The position numbers and the translations under genes are program-made. DNA of 5,540 nt. Origin: an uncultured Lachnospiraceae bacterium (GTDB lineage Bacteria > Bacillota_A > Clostridia > Lachnospirales > Lachnospiraceae). Below the pieces are notes generated by a model. It saw only the letters and a list, made by a program, of their open reading frames with translations, had not been told where the DNA came from and did no database searches. The stretch's first letter is position 1. Each line of letters begins with the position of its first letter. This document shows, piece after piece, positions 1 to 4,549 of this stretch. The stretch covers positions 1 to 5,540 of the forward strand of contig CANOBT010000284.1 of NCBI GenBank assembly GCA_947564305.1, written 5' to 3'.

Positions 1-535
1 TGGTTTTCTTATCCCCGCTGAATGAACCGTCAAGCACCTGCCAGACAGTTTCCACCCCTATCCGCATACGGTCGTTCTCTGACCATTTAATCTCATATAT
101 GTGGAAATCTATGGGAAAAATATCATCTGCAATTTCCGCCGCCCTATTGCGCCGCTCCTGAATCTTCTCACAAAATGCTTTTAATGCTTCGACATCTTCC
201 CCTTCGGGCGGCTCCAAATTTATCAGATCCCCAAGCAAATCCGGGCGGTGGCGCATGATAAGGGATGCCTTTAGGAACTGCTTCTGCTCCATATAATTAT
301 GAGACTGCTGCGAAACCTCCACAGCGCCATGCTCCCGTTTCAACCATTCCACGACTTCCTCCAGCGTATGGGGATTGGCAGTAATCTGCTTTTTTATCCT
401 GTTCCTCTTTATTATTCGGAAATAATTCTGTATGCGTGTTGTGAGCTTTACCTTGCCGCCTTTTCCTACAATAAAAATACTTGTAGGCCCGTCTGCGCCG
501 CCTATAATGGATACACTGCCTGCGCCCTTTCCCAT
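1..535 (-). CDS. Protein with N-terminal GGADGPTSIF motif, C-terminus cut by the window edge
   Basis: An open frame of 178 codons runs off the left edge with no stop. The first 25 residues contain SVSIIGGADGPTSIFIVGK, which closely resembles a conserved segment of the beta subunit of sodium-translocating decarboxylases (OadB/GcdB family). The rest does not look like that membrane protein: it is hydrophilic and charged, with a basic stretch (about residues 28-50), a probable helical part (about 58-95, including EEVVEWLKREHG), an acidic loop (107-116, LEPPEGEDVE) and a helix rich in K/E/R (117-135), then a Trp-containing segment (WSENDRMRIG, 151-160). No transmembrane helix is seen. I place the start at 535 because GGGAG at 544-548 lies 8 bases before it. 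An in-frame ATG at 550 is possible but has no well-spaced ribosome site, and a stop codon directly precedes it. Function unknown; automated annotation as a decarboxylase subunit would probably be misleading. Confidence 0.85.
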   Translation of the reverse strand, partial: MGKGAGSVSIIGGADGPTSIFIVGKGGKVKLTTRIQNYFRIIKRNRIKKQITANPHTLEEVVEWLKREHGAVEVSQQSHNYMEQKQFLKASLIMRHRPDLLGDLINLEPPEGEDVEALKAFCEKIQERRNRAAEIADDIFPIDFHIYEIKWSENDRMRIGVETVWQVLDGSFSGDKKT

Positions 536-543
536 ATCTACAT

Positions 544-548
544 CTCCC
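544..548 (-). promoter_or_regulatory. Ribosome binding site deciding the start of the GGADGPT gene
   Basis: GGGAG on the minus strand ends 8 bases before the ATG at 535. It overlaps the alternative ATG at 550, whose own nearest purine-rich match is about 12 bases away, so this site favours the shorter form. Confidence 0.5.
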
Positions 549-570
549 ATTCAAAAAATAAATCCTGCTT

Positions 571-648
571 CCCGATTCCCCAATCTGCTGGAACACCGGG
601 GATGCCTGCCCTGTCCGTCCTCTGTGGTTTACCGGGGATATGTATCCG
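571..648 (-). repeat. Intergenic repeat copy 1 (long form)
   Basis: In gene direction this copy contains a variant of the 5' block (ATATCCCCGGTAAACC), then CAGAGGACGGACAGGGCAGG, CATCCCCGG, a CAGCAGATTGGGGAATCGGG block, and then the leader of the GGADGPT gene. It shares the CAGAGGACGGAC subtype with the copy at 1206-1260. The 9-mer ATCCCCGGT occurs twice inside it (596-604 and 631-639). It lies between the lipoprotein gene and the GGADGPT gene. The rest of the gap (649-683) is AT-rich and shows nothing I can name. Confidence 0.8.
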
Positions 649-683
649 TAAGTCTATATGCTCTCATTATTACAAACGAAAAT

Positions 684-1172
684 TTAATTATTGACTTCTC
701 CTGTTGCAACTTCTGTCAAAATTAATTGTAGCTGATACTCTTTTTTCTCACCATTTAGATTAGTTGTACTCAACCCAAGAAAAAGATTATTTTTCAATTC
801 TTCAATCTCTGTTTCGTTGATAATATCGCCGGATACTTTCCCAATTTCATCAGGAACGGTTATTGTTCCGCCTGTCATGTCCTCCACACTATTGGACAGC
901 AAAATTCTTTTCTCATCACCAGACTGGATATATAAAGACACTGAAAATGCAACAATATCTGAAAACATTCCATCCTTTTCTTCCAAGTTGCCACCGTAGA
1001 TTATTTCTTCTGTAGAATTTAAAACAATTACACCATTTGAGATTGAAAAAAAATCATTTTCCCCGCTAAAAGAATACACAGCAAATTGTTCCTCCACTGC
1101 TTTTCTGCCACAACCTGAAAACAAACAGAAACAGAATGTAGTCATAAAGAAAATCTTTATTGCCTTTTTCAT
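684..1172 (-). CDS. Predicted lipoprotein of unknown function, 162 aa
   Basis: The N-terminus is a clear lipoprotein signal: MKKAIKIFF, a hydrophobic stretch to residue 18, then FSGC with the lipid-bearing cysteine at position 21. The mature protein should sit on the outer face of the cytoplasmic membrane. It is about 140 residues, acidic, rich in beta-prone segments, with motifs such as YSFSGENDFFSISNG (33-47), GDEKRILLSNSVEDMTGG (85-102) and TTNLNGEKKEYQLQL (136-150). I do not recognise a named domain; a beta-sandwich-like fold is a guess. The start is supported by AAAGGAG at 1180-1186, 7 bases before the ATG. It stands alone between two copies of the intergenic repeat. No catalytic motif is seen. 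A role as a surface-anchored binding or protective protein is possible but unproven. Confidence 0.9.
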   Translation of the reverse strand: MKKAIKIFFMTTFCFCLFSGCGRKAVEEQFAVYSFSGENDFFSISNGVIVLNSTEEIIYGGNLEEKDGMFSDIVAFSVSLYIQSGDEKRILLSNSVEDMTGGTITVPDEIGKVSGDIINETEIEELKNNLFLGLSTTNLNGEKKEYQLQLILTEVATGEVNN

Positions 1173-1205
1173 TTTTACACTCCTTTTTCAATTCTACATT
1201 TGATT

Positions 1206-1260
1206 ATCTGCCAGAAACCGGGGATGCCTGCCTTGTCCGTCCTCTGCGGTCTATCACCTA
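1206..1260 (-). repeat. Intergenic repeat copy 2
   Basis: In gene direction it reads ACCGCAGAGGACGGAC, AAGGCAGGCATCCCCGG, then TTTCTGGCAGAT. It fills the gap between the 109-aa gene and the lipoprotein gene, beginning directly at the 109-aa gene's stop codon. It lacks the ATAAGCC block and the terminal GGGGAATCGGGG block of the longest copies, and its core matches copy 1 best. Confidence 0.8.
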
Positions 1261-1590
1261 TTAGTTTCCTTTCTCCATAACCACAAGCCATTCACTATAT
1301 TCTGGAAGCGAATTTAAGGATATTGCTTTGTTCATGTAATGCAAGGCAAGATAATGTGAACCCGGTGGTGTCAATGGCGTAAACACATAGTATGCCGCCA
1401 GAAAACTCAGATGTGCCGCCCGGACGATATCACCATTTCTCTCATAATAGTGCAGTGATGTCAGTAAAATGAAAAAGAGGTTCATCCTGTCAGTATCTGA
1501 CGCCGAAACATAAAAATCATCTAAATCCTTACTGCCTATCTCCAGCACGTTGTCCTTTCCTATAATTGGTTCGTCAAACTTTATCCTCAT
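1261..1590 (-). CDS. Uncharacterised helical protein, 109 aa
   Basis: A soluble, probably mostly helical protein. The first 30 residues (MRIKFDEPIIGKDNVLEIGS onward) look like an extended or beta region. Residues 33-70 and 78-92 look like paired amphipathic helices (LFFILLTSLHYYERNG; AAHLSFLAAYYVFTPL; SHYLALHYMNKAISLN), giving a TPR-like feel, and the protein ends in PEYSEWLVVMEKGN. The same frame is open further upstream to an ATG at 1683, but that extension is just the intergenic repeat translated, so I choose the ATG at 1590, where a modest purine-rich site (AGAAGAG) lies about 7 bases upstream. It follows the 147-aa gene with one repeat between them. The family is not named here. Size, acidity and setting recall immunity proteins of polymorphic toxin loci, but no toxin gene is in the window to test this. 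Confidence 0.82.
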   Translation of the reverse strand: MRIKFDEPIIGKDNVLEIGSKDLDDFYVSASDTDRMNLFFILLTSLHYYERNGDIVRAAHLSFLAAYYVFTPLTPPGSHYLALHYMNKAISLNSLPEYSEWLVVMEKGN

Positions 1591-1614
1591 CTTAATACTC
1601 TTCTTTCCTATTTT

Positions 1615-1675
1615 ACCAGAACGCCGGCGGGCCTGCCCTGTATTGTCCGGCTGTGATCTATTGCGGATATGCATC
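1615..1675 (-). repeat. Intergenic repeat copy 3 (diverged)
   Basis: In gene direction: GCATATCCGCAATAGATCACAG, interrupted by substitutions, then CCGGACAATACAGGGCAGGC, CCGCCGGCG and TTCTGGT. It is the most diverged full-length copy. It lies between the 147-aa and 109-aa genes and accounts for the false N-terminal extension of the latter. Confidence 0.72.
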
Positions 1676-1701
1676 CAATACAACAGTGCATCTATCCAGA
1701 C

Positions 1702-2145
1702 CTAATTTGCAGCTTCTCTCCAAAATAAGCCTTCTGAAAACGCAATCCTCTCCATAATGGATTGGACATCTTCTGCCGGATTATACACTGACAGATTTAG
1801 GCAGTCCCAATCAAAGACCAGCAGCGCATCCGCCTCCACGAACAGTACATTCAGCGTACCCGAATGGTTCTCCATAATTTCATAGACCGCCTCCTCTATC
1901 ATTCCCGGAGAAGGACGGTCACCCCACCCATTCCACAGGATTGCCACATGGTAATAGCACATCAGTTTCAAAATGACAGCAACAAACCTGTCTTTCAGCC
2001 CAATATGTTTATCGCTGCCCAGCAGATAATACTCCACATCAAAAAACTGTCCTCCATTGTCCGCTTTCACCTGTTCCGGAAGATAATCCATGATAAAACA
2101 TGGCTTTTTCAGTAATGCATCGATTCTCTCCATTTTACTTTCCAT
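1702..2145 (-). CDS. Uncharacterised acidic soluble protein, 147 aa
   Basis: The protein has no signal peptide and no clear membrane helix. Recognisable stretches are LLKKPCFIMDYLPEQV (11-26), GGQFFDVEYYLL (31-42), KDRFVAVILKLMCYYHVAILWNGW (51-74, a buried helix rich in aromatic residues), then an acidic helix (IEEAVYEIMENHSG, 83-96), and LLVFDWDCLNLSVYNP (108-123), followed by a C-terminal helix. Tight alternation of helix and strand suggests a small compact alpha/beta domain. The start at 2145 has AGGTGG at 2152-2157, 6 bases upstream; an in-frame ATG at 2133 is less well served. Only 21 bases separate it from the preceding 37-aa gene and no intergenic repeat lies between, so the two are probably co-expressed. 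No known catalytic motif; it resembles stand-alone immunity-type proteins of Firmicutes by impression only. Confidence 0.88.
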   Translation of the reverse strand: MESKMERIDALLKKPCFIMDYLPEQVKADNGGQFFDVEYYLLGSDKHIGLKDRFVAVILKLMCYYHVAILWNGWGDRPSPGMIEEAVYEIMENHSGTLNVLFVEADALLVFDWDCLNLSVYNPAEDVQSIMERIAFSEGLFWREAAN

Positions 2146-2166
2146 CTTGTACCACCTGTTGCTGAC

Positions 2167-2280
2167 TTATATGTCCAGAATCAATATTACTTTTTTTTTT
2201 CGGTTTATCACTTTGTTTACCCACAAATCAACAAAGATTTCTGCAATATCTGCAATCATCTCTATGATAAAATCAAACAT
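2167..2280 (-). CDS. Small hydrophobic/amphipathic protein, 37 aa, with an A10 run near its 3' end
   Basis: A short gene with one of the best ribosome sites of the window (GGAGGAG, 2287-2293, 6 bases before the ATG). The product starts MFDFIIEMIADIAEIFVDLW (1-20), a strongly hydrophobic, acid-edged amphipathic helix, followed by a basic part (NKVINRKKK) and VILILDI. It probably associates with the membrane. The basic part is encoded by a run of ten A residues (minus strand; T run at 2191-2200). A one-base backward slip there would replace the last 7 residues with an 18-residue polar tail (SNIDSGHISQQQ and more) ending at 2135, overlapping the 147-aa gene by 11 bases. Which product is real cannot be told from the sequence. 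It is the first gene of a two-gene unit with the 147-aa gene. Confidence 0.72.
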   Translation of the reverse strand: MFDFIIEMIADIAEIFVDLWVNKVINRKKKVILILDI

Positions 2281-2286
2281 CTTACA

Positions 2287-2293
2287 CTCCTCC
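2287..2293 (-). promoter_or_regulatory. Strong ribosome binding site of the 37-aa gene
   Basis: GGAGGAG on the minus strand, 6 bases before the ATG at 2280. A near-perfect Shine-Dalgarno match before such a short frame is the main reason for calling the frame a gene. Confidence 0.7.
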
Positions 2294-2307
2294 ACATTCT
2301 TGTTATA

Positions 2308-2383
2308 CGATTCCTCCATCTGCTGAAAATCCGGGGATGCCTGACTTGCCTTGTCAGGCTGTGGCTTATTGGGGATATGCTAC
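2308..2383 (-). repeat. Intergenic repeat copy 4 (full length)
   Basis: A near-complete copy: GTAGCATATCCCCAATAAGC, then CACAGCCTGACAAGGCAAGT, CAGGCATCCCCGG, and CAGCAGATGGAGGAATCG in gene direction. It matches the copy at 4464-4530 over most of its length. It lies between the 59-aa gene and the 37-aa gene. Confidence 0.85.
2339..2359. repeat. Perfect 7-bp inverted repeat in the repeat core
   Basis: GCCTGAC and GTCAGGC flank a 7-base loop. The stem is perfect here and recurs with shorter or compensated stems in other copies (5 bp in copies 5 and 8). There is no T run after it in gene direction, so it is not a standard intrinsic terminator. Confidence 0.6.
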
Positions 2384-2393
2384 TTTTTGCATA

Positions 2394-2573
2394 CTATGTT
2401 TTTATTTTCCCCAAAATTGCGCCTATCACTGCACCGAAAGCACTTCCCATGAAGAGAACAACTAACAAATGCTCAGGAAGCAAAACACTGAATATTCCTC
2501 CAGCAAATGTTCCGTAAGCTATACCCCAACCAACATAATAAAACACTTTATCTTTTTTGTTTCCACTTTTCAT
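2394..2573 (-). CDS. Small glycine-rich membrane protein, 59 aa
   Basis: The frame gives MKSGNKKDKV followed by two hydrophobic segments, about residues 10-32 and 35-55, joined by a short PEH turn, and a basic end (GKIKT). Both segments are rich in spaced glycines (GWGIAYGTFAGG; GSAFGAVIGAILG), a glycine-zipper pattern that packs helices tightly in membranes. The start is supported by AGGTGG at 2578-2583, 4 bases upstream. A stop (TAG) follows the basic tail, just before repeat copy 4. The basic N-terminus suggests a cytoplasmic side for both ends. Function unknown; glycine-zipper hairpins occur in small membrane proteins of many roles, including toxins and phage or stress proteins, so this does not settle anything. 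Confidence 0.78.
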   Translation of the reverse strand: MKSGNKKDKVFYYVGWGIAYGTFAGGIFSVLLPEHLLVVLFMGSAFGAVIGAILGKIKT

Positions 2574-2584
2574 AATGCCACCTC

Positions 2585-2611
2585 AAAAAAACACGAAACT
2601 ATTCCAGTTCC
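2585..2611 (-). terminator. Weak hairpin followed by seven T, possible terminator or attenuator
   Basis: In gene direction GGAACT and AGTTTC pair over a 5-base loop (one G-T pair), followed by GTG and seven T. The stem is short and AT-rich and the T run is three bases off, so termination would be weak. It sits directly before the ribosome site of the 59-aa gene. Confidence 0.22.
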
Positions 2612-2662
2612 CCGATTACCCGATACACTGGAAAGCCGAGATACCTGCCCTGCCTCGTCAGG
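2609..2662 (-). repeat. Intergenic repeat copy 5 (5'-truncated)
   Basis: This copy starts at the stop codon of the 115-aa gene with ACCTGACGAGGCAGGGCAGG, then TATCTCGGCTTTCCAG and a diverged GGGTAATCGGGGAAC block. The ATAAGCC block is missing. The core stem is kept as ACCTG/CAGGT where other copies have GCCTG/CAGGC. Confidence 0.75.
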
Positions 2663-3010
2663 TTACTTCTGCGTTTTCTTTCTAATAAGCATAGAAATCA
2701 GCATAGCCATTATCCCTATAACGAGATAGACTGCCGCATACAGGATAAATGCCGTTTCCCCCATGTCAAAGAATATCCATGTGCCGATCAGGAACAGTGC
2801 AGCCGAAACAATTGGAAAACTCCACAGATGCTTCACATCTTTTCCCGCAAATGCTCCGATTAGCACGGAATATAATGGATTGACTGCATAAAACAGAAGA
2901 AAACATACCGCCATTCCTGCGTCACCTTTTACGAATGTAACCGCAAGCCACGGAAACGCCAGCATAACTACTGCCGAAGCCGCCAGCCATAAAATAATGT
3001 TCTTTTTCAT
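2663..3010 (-). CDS. Small integral membrane protein with four predicted helices, 115 aa
   Basis: Four hydrophobic segments are clear at about residues 5-27, 33-55, 63-81 and 86-109, with short loops and a basic C-terminus (RKKTQK) expected on the cytoplasmic side. Distinctive stretches are FPWLAVTFVKGDAGMAVCFL (19-38), NPLYSVLIGAFAGK (44-57) and GTWIFFDMGETAF (76-88). No ABC, drug-exporter or protease motif is present. The pattern matches a small uncharacterised membrane protein family I associate with Clostridia, though I cannot give a family name. The start has GGAAGAGG at 3017-3024, 6 bases upstream of the ATG. Its stop codon abuts repeat copy 5 and a short repeat fragment precedes it. 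It may be a partner or immunity-like protein in the membrane, but this is only inferred from context. Confidence 0.9.
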   Translation of the reverse strand: MKKNIILWLAASAVVMLAFPWLAVTFVKGDAGMAVCFLLFYAVNPLYSVLIGAFAGKDVKHLWSFPIVSAALFLIGTWIFFDMGETAFILYAAVYLVIGIMAMLISMLIRKKTQK

Positions 3011-3040
3011 ATGATACCTCTTCCAAAAGCTGTCTTAATT

Positions 3041-3064
3041 ATTCCCCGATCTGCCGGATACCCC
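3041..3064 (-). repeat. Intergenic repeat copy 6 (fragment)
   Basis: Only the distal part remains: GGTATCCGGCAGATCGGGGA followed by AT in gene direction, corresponding to the GGCAGAT and GGGGAAT blocks of longer copies. The pairing core is missing. The spacer here is only 57 bp. Confidence 0.55.
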
Positions 3065-3067
3065 TAT

Positions 3068-3718
3068 TTATGCTTTCCTGTCAAAAGACGGCTTCTCTTC
3101 CAGATAATCTGGCAGTTCCTCCAACCCTGCCCCTTGGCCATTCTTTAAGGAGCGGTACTCATTAAAATAGATTCCGTAAAACTCCCTTTCTTTTTCCCGT
3201 TCAGCCGGAGTCCTCTCGCAAGCCCACCCATATCCCGAACCGAGATATGTCAGCACCTTTGTACCCTGATAATAAATATCTGCGCCATATCCCCCGCTTG
3301 TCAGGATGGGGCAGGCCAGCGTAAACTTCTTTTCCGCAAGGCTCTCCGTCCTCCCCTCCGCAGCCTCCAGGAAGTCAAGCAGCGTCAGTTCCCCGCTCCC
3401 GTGGCATTTCGGATTACCGCCCTGCCCCTTTAGCGCATTTTCAGCCTGCCGGTATAGCGCCTTCCTGTCGGGCGACACGTCAGACATATACTCTGCACAT
3501 AGTTCCGTCCGCCGCCTATGGATATATTCCAATTCTGCCTTGCTTGTAGTATTCGCAGCCTTCCGTGCCAGTTCCTTGATCTCGTCAGTAAACTCCGCCT
3601 TTGATTTACTGCTTTTCCCGGAACTTGGGATTATAGACCAGTCAGGCCCTCTGCCGCCCAGTGACATATGGTATTTTGTATTGGCAGAATTTGCTGTACT
3701 TAAAGCCGAAATTCCCAT
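3068..3718 (-). CDS. Uncharacterised soluble protein, 216 aa, paralogue of the 210-aa protein at 4905-5537
   Basis: The N-terminus (MGISALSTANSANTKYHMSL) is rich in small residues, not a Sec signal. A PDWSII segment (25-30) is followed by a linker rich in Ser and Lys, an IKELARKA helix (47-54), a Cys-containing helix, then VSPDRKALY (81-89), a middle region (90-150, with two cysteines and Gly-rich parts), TKVLTYLGSGYGWACERTP (153-171), and a charged C-terminal helix ending EREFYGIYFNEYRSLK (177-192). These landmarks occur in the same order in the 210-aa protein: PNW, IKELAQK, VSPDRKAIY, NKTLSY, W, IYNDELARLK. The region between VSPDRKA and the KxLxY segment is about 40 residues longer here. 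The start has AGGTGG about 4 bases upstream. The family has no name that I can give; no catalytic motif is evident. Conserved charged VSPDRKA may be structural or a contact site. Confidence 0.9.
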   Translation of the reverse strand: MGISALSTANSANTKYHMSLGGRGPDWSIIPSSGKSSKSKAEFTDEIKELARKAANTTSKAELEYIHRRRTELCAEYMSDVSPDRKALYRQAENALKGQGGNPKCHGSGELTLLDFLEAAEGRTESLAEKKFTLACPILTSGGYGADIYYQGTKVLTYLGSGYGWACERTPAEREKEREFYGIYFNEYRSLKNGQGAGLEELPDYLEEKPSFDRKA

Positions 3719-3760
3719 GAGTCCACCTCACAATTCATTTTCCTATCTGCAACTCCTCTG

Positions 3761-3790
3761 TCGGTCAGAGCCACCTTTGCACCCTCGCAA
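3761..3790 (-). repeat. Second intergenic repeat, copy A
   Basis: In gene direction GAGGGTGCAAAGGTGGCTCT followed by GACCGACAG. It aligns with the copies at 4435-4464 and 4824-4853 (AGGGTGCA, GGCTCTGA). It lies 43 bases or more before the start of the 216-aa gene. CTCTG/CAGAG can pair around a 5-base loop. Confidence 0.6.
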
Positions 3791-3816
3791 TAAATTCGGA
3801 CAGTTCACCCTCCCTG

Positions 3817-3891
3817 CTCCCCGATTCCCCAATCCGCCAGAAAGTCAGGGAAACCTGCCCTGCCTTGTCGGGCTGCGGCTTATGGGCGATT
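3817..3891 (-). repeat. Intergenic repeat copy 7 (long form)
   Basis: In gene direction: ATAAGCCGCAGCCCGACAAG, GCAGGGCAGG, a diverged TTTCCCTGA, then TTCTGGCGGATTGGGGAATC and GGGGA. It holds all blocks of the consensus and has the clearest 3' end. The whole 179-bp gap (3719-3897) holds this copy plus repeat 2 copy A, and no gene. Confidence 0.85.
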
Positions 3892-3897
3892 TACGTC

Positions 3898-4395
3898 CTA
3901 TAACTGCTCCAACTTCTCCAAAAACGCCCTATAAAATTCTCCCTCTTTGATGCGAGCCTGCTGGACCTCTATGCTCCTGGGCGTATATACCCTTGGATGC
4001 TCCAAATCGTACAGCGCCTCTTTCGTTGCCTGGATCGCAGATTCCACTGTGCTTCCAAGGATGTCAAAATTCTCCGTTTCACCCTTAAGCTGTTTATTAA
4101 GCCGCTGCACCATCATCTGCGATATATGGCTCATCATTCCGTTGCCCCGGATTCCCATGCCATTCGCATTTACTTCTTTCGCCGCATCCATCCACGCATT
4201 CTTCACTTCCTGTGGGGCATTCGGGCCGACCATCTCAAAGGCTTTTTCATCATAGTCTGTTTTTTTATCCTGTTCTATCCTTTCCGCCACCGTTTCCATA
4301 AATCCCACTGTACCGGATTCTGCATTTCTTTCTGCCTTTCTTGCCGTGTATCCTGCCAGCGGATATCCGGCTGTTCCTATTCCACTAATGCTCAT
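3898..4395 (-). CDS. Uncharacterised soluble protein, 165 aa, MSISGIGTAGYP type
   Basis: The protein begins MSISGIGTAGYPLAGYTARK, a flexible segment rich in Gly, Ser and Ala, followed by a helical charged part (AERNAESGTV to about 50) and VGPNAPQEVKNAWMDAAKEV (56-75), then a Gly/Met-rich part (NGMGIRGNGMMSHISQMMVQ, 78-97), DILGSTVESAIQATKEALYD (111-130), and a C-terminal helix ending EGEFYRAFLEKLEQL. No signal peptide or membrane helix is seen. I choose the ATG at 4395, 10 bases after GGAGG; the frame continues to a TTG at 4404, which lies 1 base from GGAGG and cannot use it. The C-terminal FYRAFLEKL helix resembles the end of the 216-aa protein (EREFYGIYFNEYRSL), suggesting a distant link or shared partner. 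Function unknown. Confidence 0.9.
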   Translation of the reverse strand: MSISGIGTAGYPLAGYTARKAERNAESGTVGFMETVAERIEQDKKTDYDEKAFEMVGPNAPQEVKNAWMDAAKEVNANGMGIRGNGMMSHISQMMVQRLNKQLKGETENFDILGSTVESAIQATKEALYDLEHPRVYTPRSIEVQQARIKEGEFYRAFLEKLEQL

Positions 4396-4405
4396 TTTCT
4401 TCAAT

Positions 4406-4410
4406 CCTCC
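4406..4410 (-). promoter_or_regulatory. Ribosome binding site favouring the ATG at 4395
   Basis: GGAGG lies 10 bases before the ATG at 4395 and 1 base before the upstream in-frame TTG at 4404. The spacing rules out the TTG as a normally initiated start. Confidence 0.6.
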
Positions 4411-4428
4411 ATATTCTCTGTTATAGTA

Positions 4429-4451
4429 GCTGCTCTCCCGTTCAGAGCAGC
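4429..4451. repeat. Perfect 8-bp inverted repeat upstream of the 165-aa gene
   Basis: GCTGCTCT and AGAGCAGC flank a 7-base loop (CCCGTTC on the plus strand). It overlaps the second intergenic repeat and lies about 35-55 bases before the start codon. No T run follows, so a terminator is unlikely; a leader hairpin or protein-binding operator is possible. Confidence 0.55.
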
Positions 4452-4464
4452 CACTGAACCCTTA
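4435..4464 (-). repeat. Second intergenic repeat, copy B
   Basis: In gene direction TAAGGGTTCAGTGGCTGCTC followed by TGAACGGGAG. It matches copy C at 4824-4853 at about 25 of 30 positions by eye. It joins directly to intergenic repeat copy 8. Confidence 0.72.
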
Positions 4465-4530
4465 TCTGCCAGAATGCTGGGGGGTGCCTGCCCTGCCTTG
4501 TCAAGCTGAGGCTTATTGAGGATGTGCTAC
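4464..4530 (-). repeat. Intergenic repeat copy 8
   Basis: In gene direction GTAGCACATCCTCAATAAGC, then CTCAGCTTGACAAGGCAGGG, CAGGCACCCCCCAG and TTCTGGCAGAT. Closest to copy 4 over its 5' half. The core stem GCTTG/CAGGC keeps pairing with a U-G pair. It lies in the 154-bp gap between the 74-aa and 165-aa genes, which contains no gene. Confidence 0.85.
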
Positions 4531-4549
4531 CGTTGGTCTTATTTCATGT

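Noticed and set aside
1..535. A genuine sodium-translocating decarboxylase beta subunit
   Set aside because: Only the short N-terminal motif matches; the visible remainder is hydrophilic without the many membrane helices of that family.
297..596. Minus-strand 99-aa frame rich in Arg and Cys
   Set aside because: It overlaps the GGADGPT gene in another frame, begins in the repeat and has a composition typical of a shadow frame. The GGADGPT frame has a motif, a ribosome site and longer openness.
714..719. TTGACA as a -35 promoter element
   Set aside because: It lies inside the lipoprotein coding sequence and no acceptable -10 box follows at 16-18 bases.
1591..1683. N-terminal extension of the 109-aa protein to the ATG at 1683
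   Set aside because: The extra 31 residues are translated intergenic repeat copy 3, with no conserved protein character.
3306..3950. Long plus-strand frame of 214 codons
   Set aside because: It is antisense to the 216-aa gene and extends through the intergenic repeat; no ribosome site or recognisable domain.
4396..4404. TTG start for the 165-aa gene
   Set aside because: It is 1 base from the GGAGG site, too close for normal initiation; the ATG at 4395 is better placed.
3997..4509. Plus-strand frame of 170 codons
   Set aside because: Antisense shadow of the 165-aa gene, rich in His, Cys and Arg, ending in the repeat.
571..4530. Integron attC sites separating cassettes
   Set aside because: The repeats lack the GTTRRRY core and paired R/L boxes of attC sites, and no integrase is seen. 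The likeness is only in the layout.
571..4530. CRISPR array
   Set aside because: Repeats are degenerate, unevenly spaced and separated by genes of 0.1-0.6 kb, not by uniform spacers; no cas genes.
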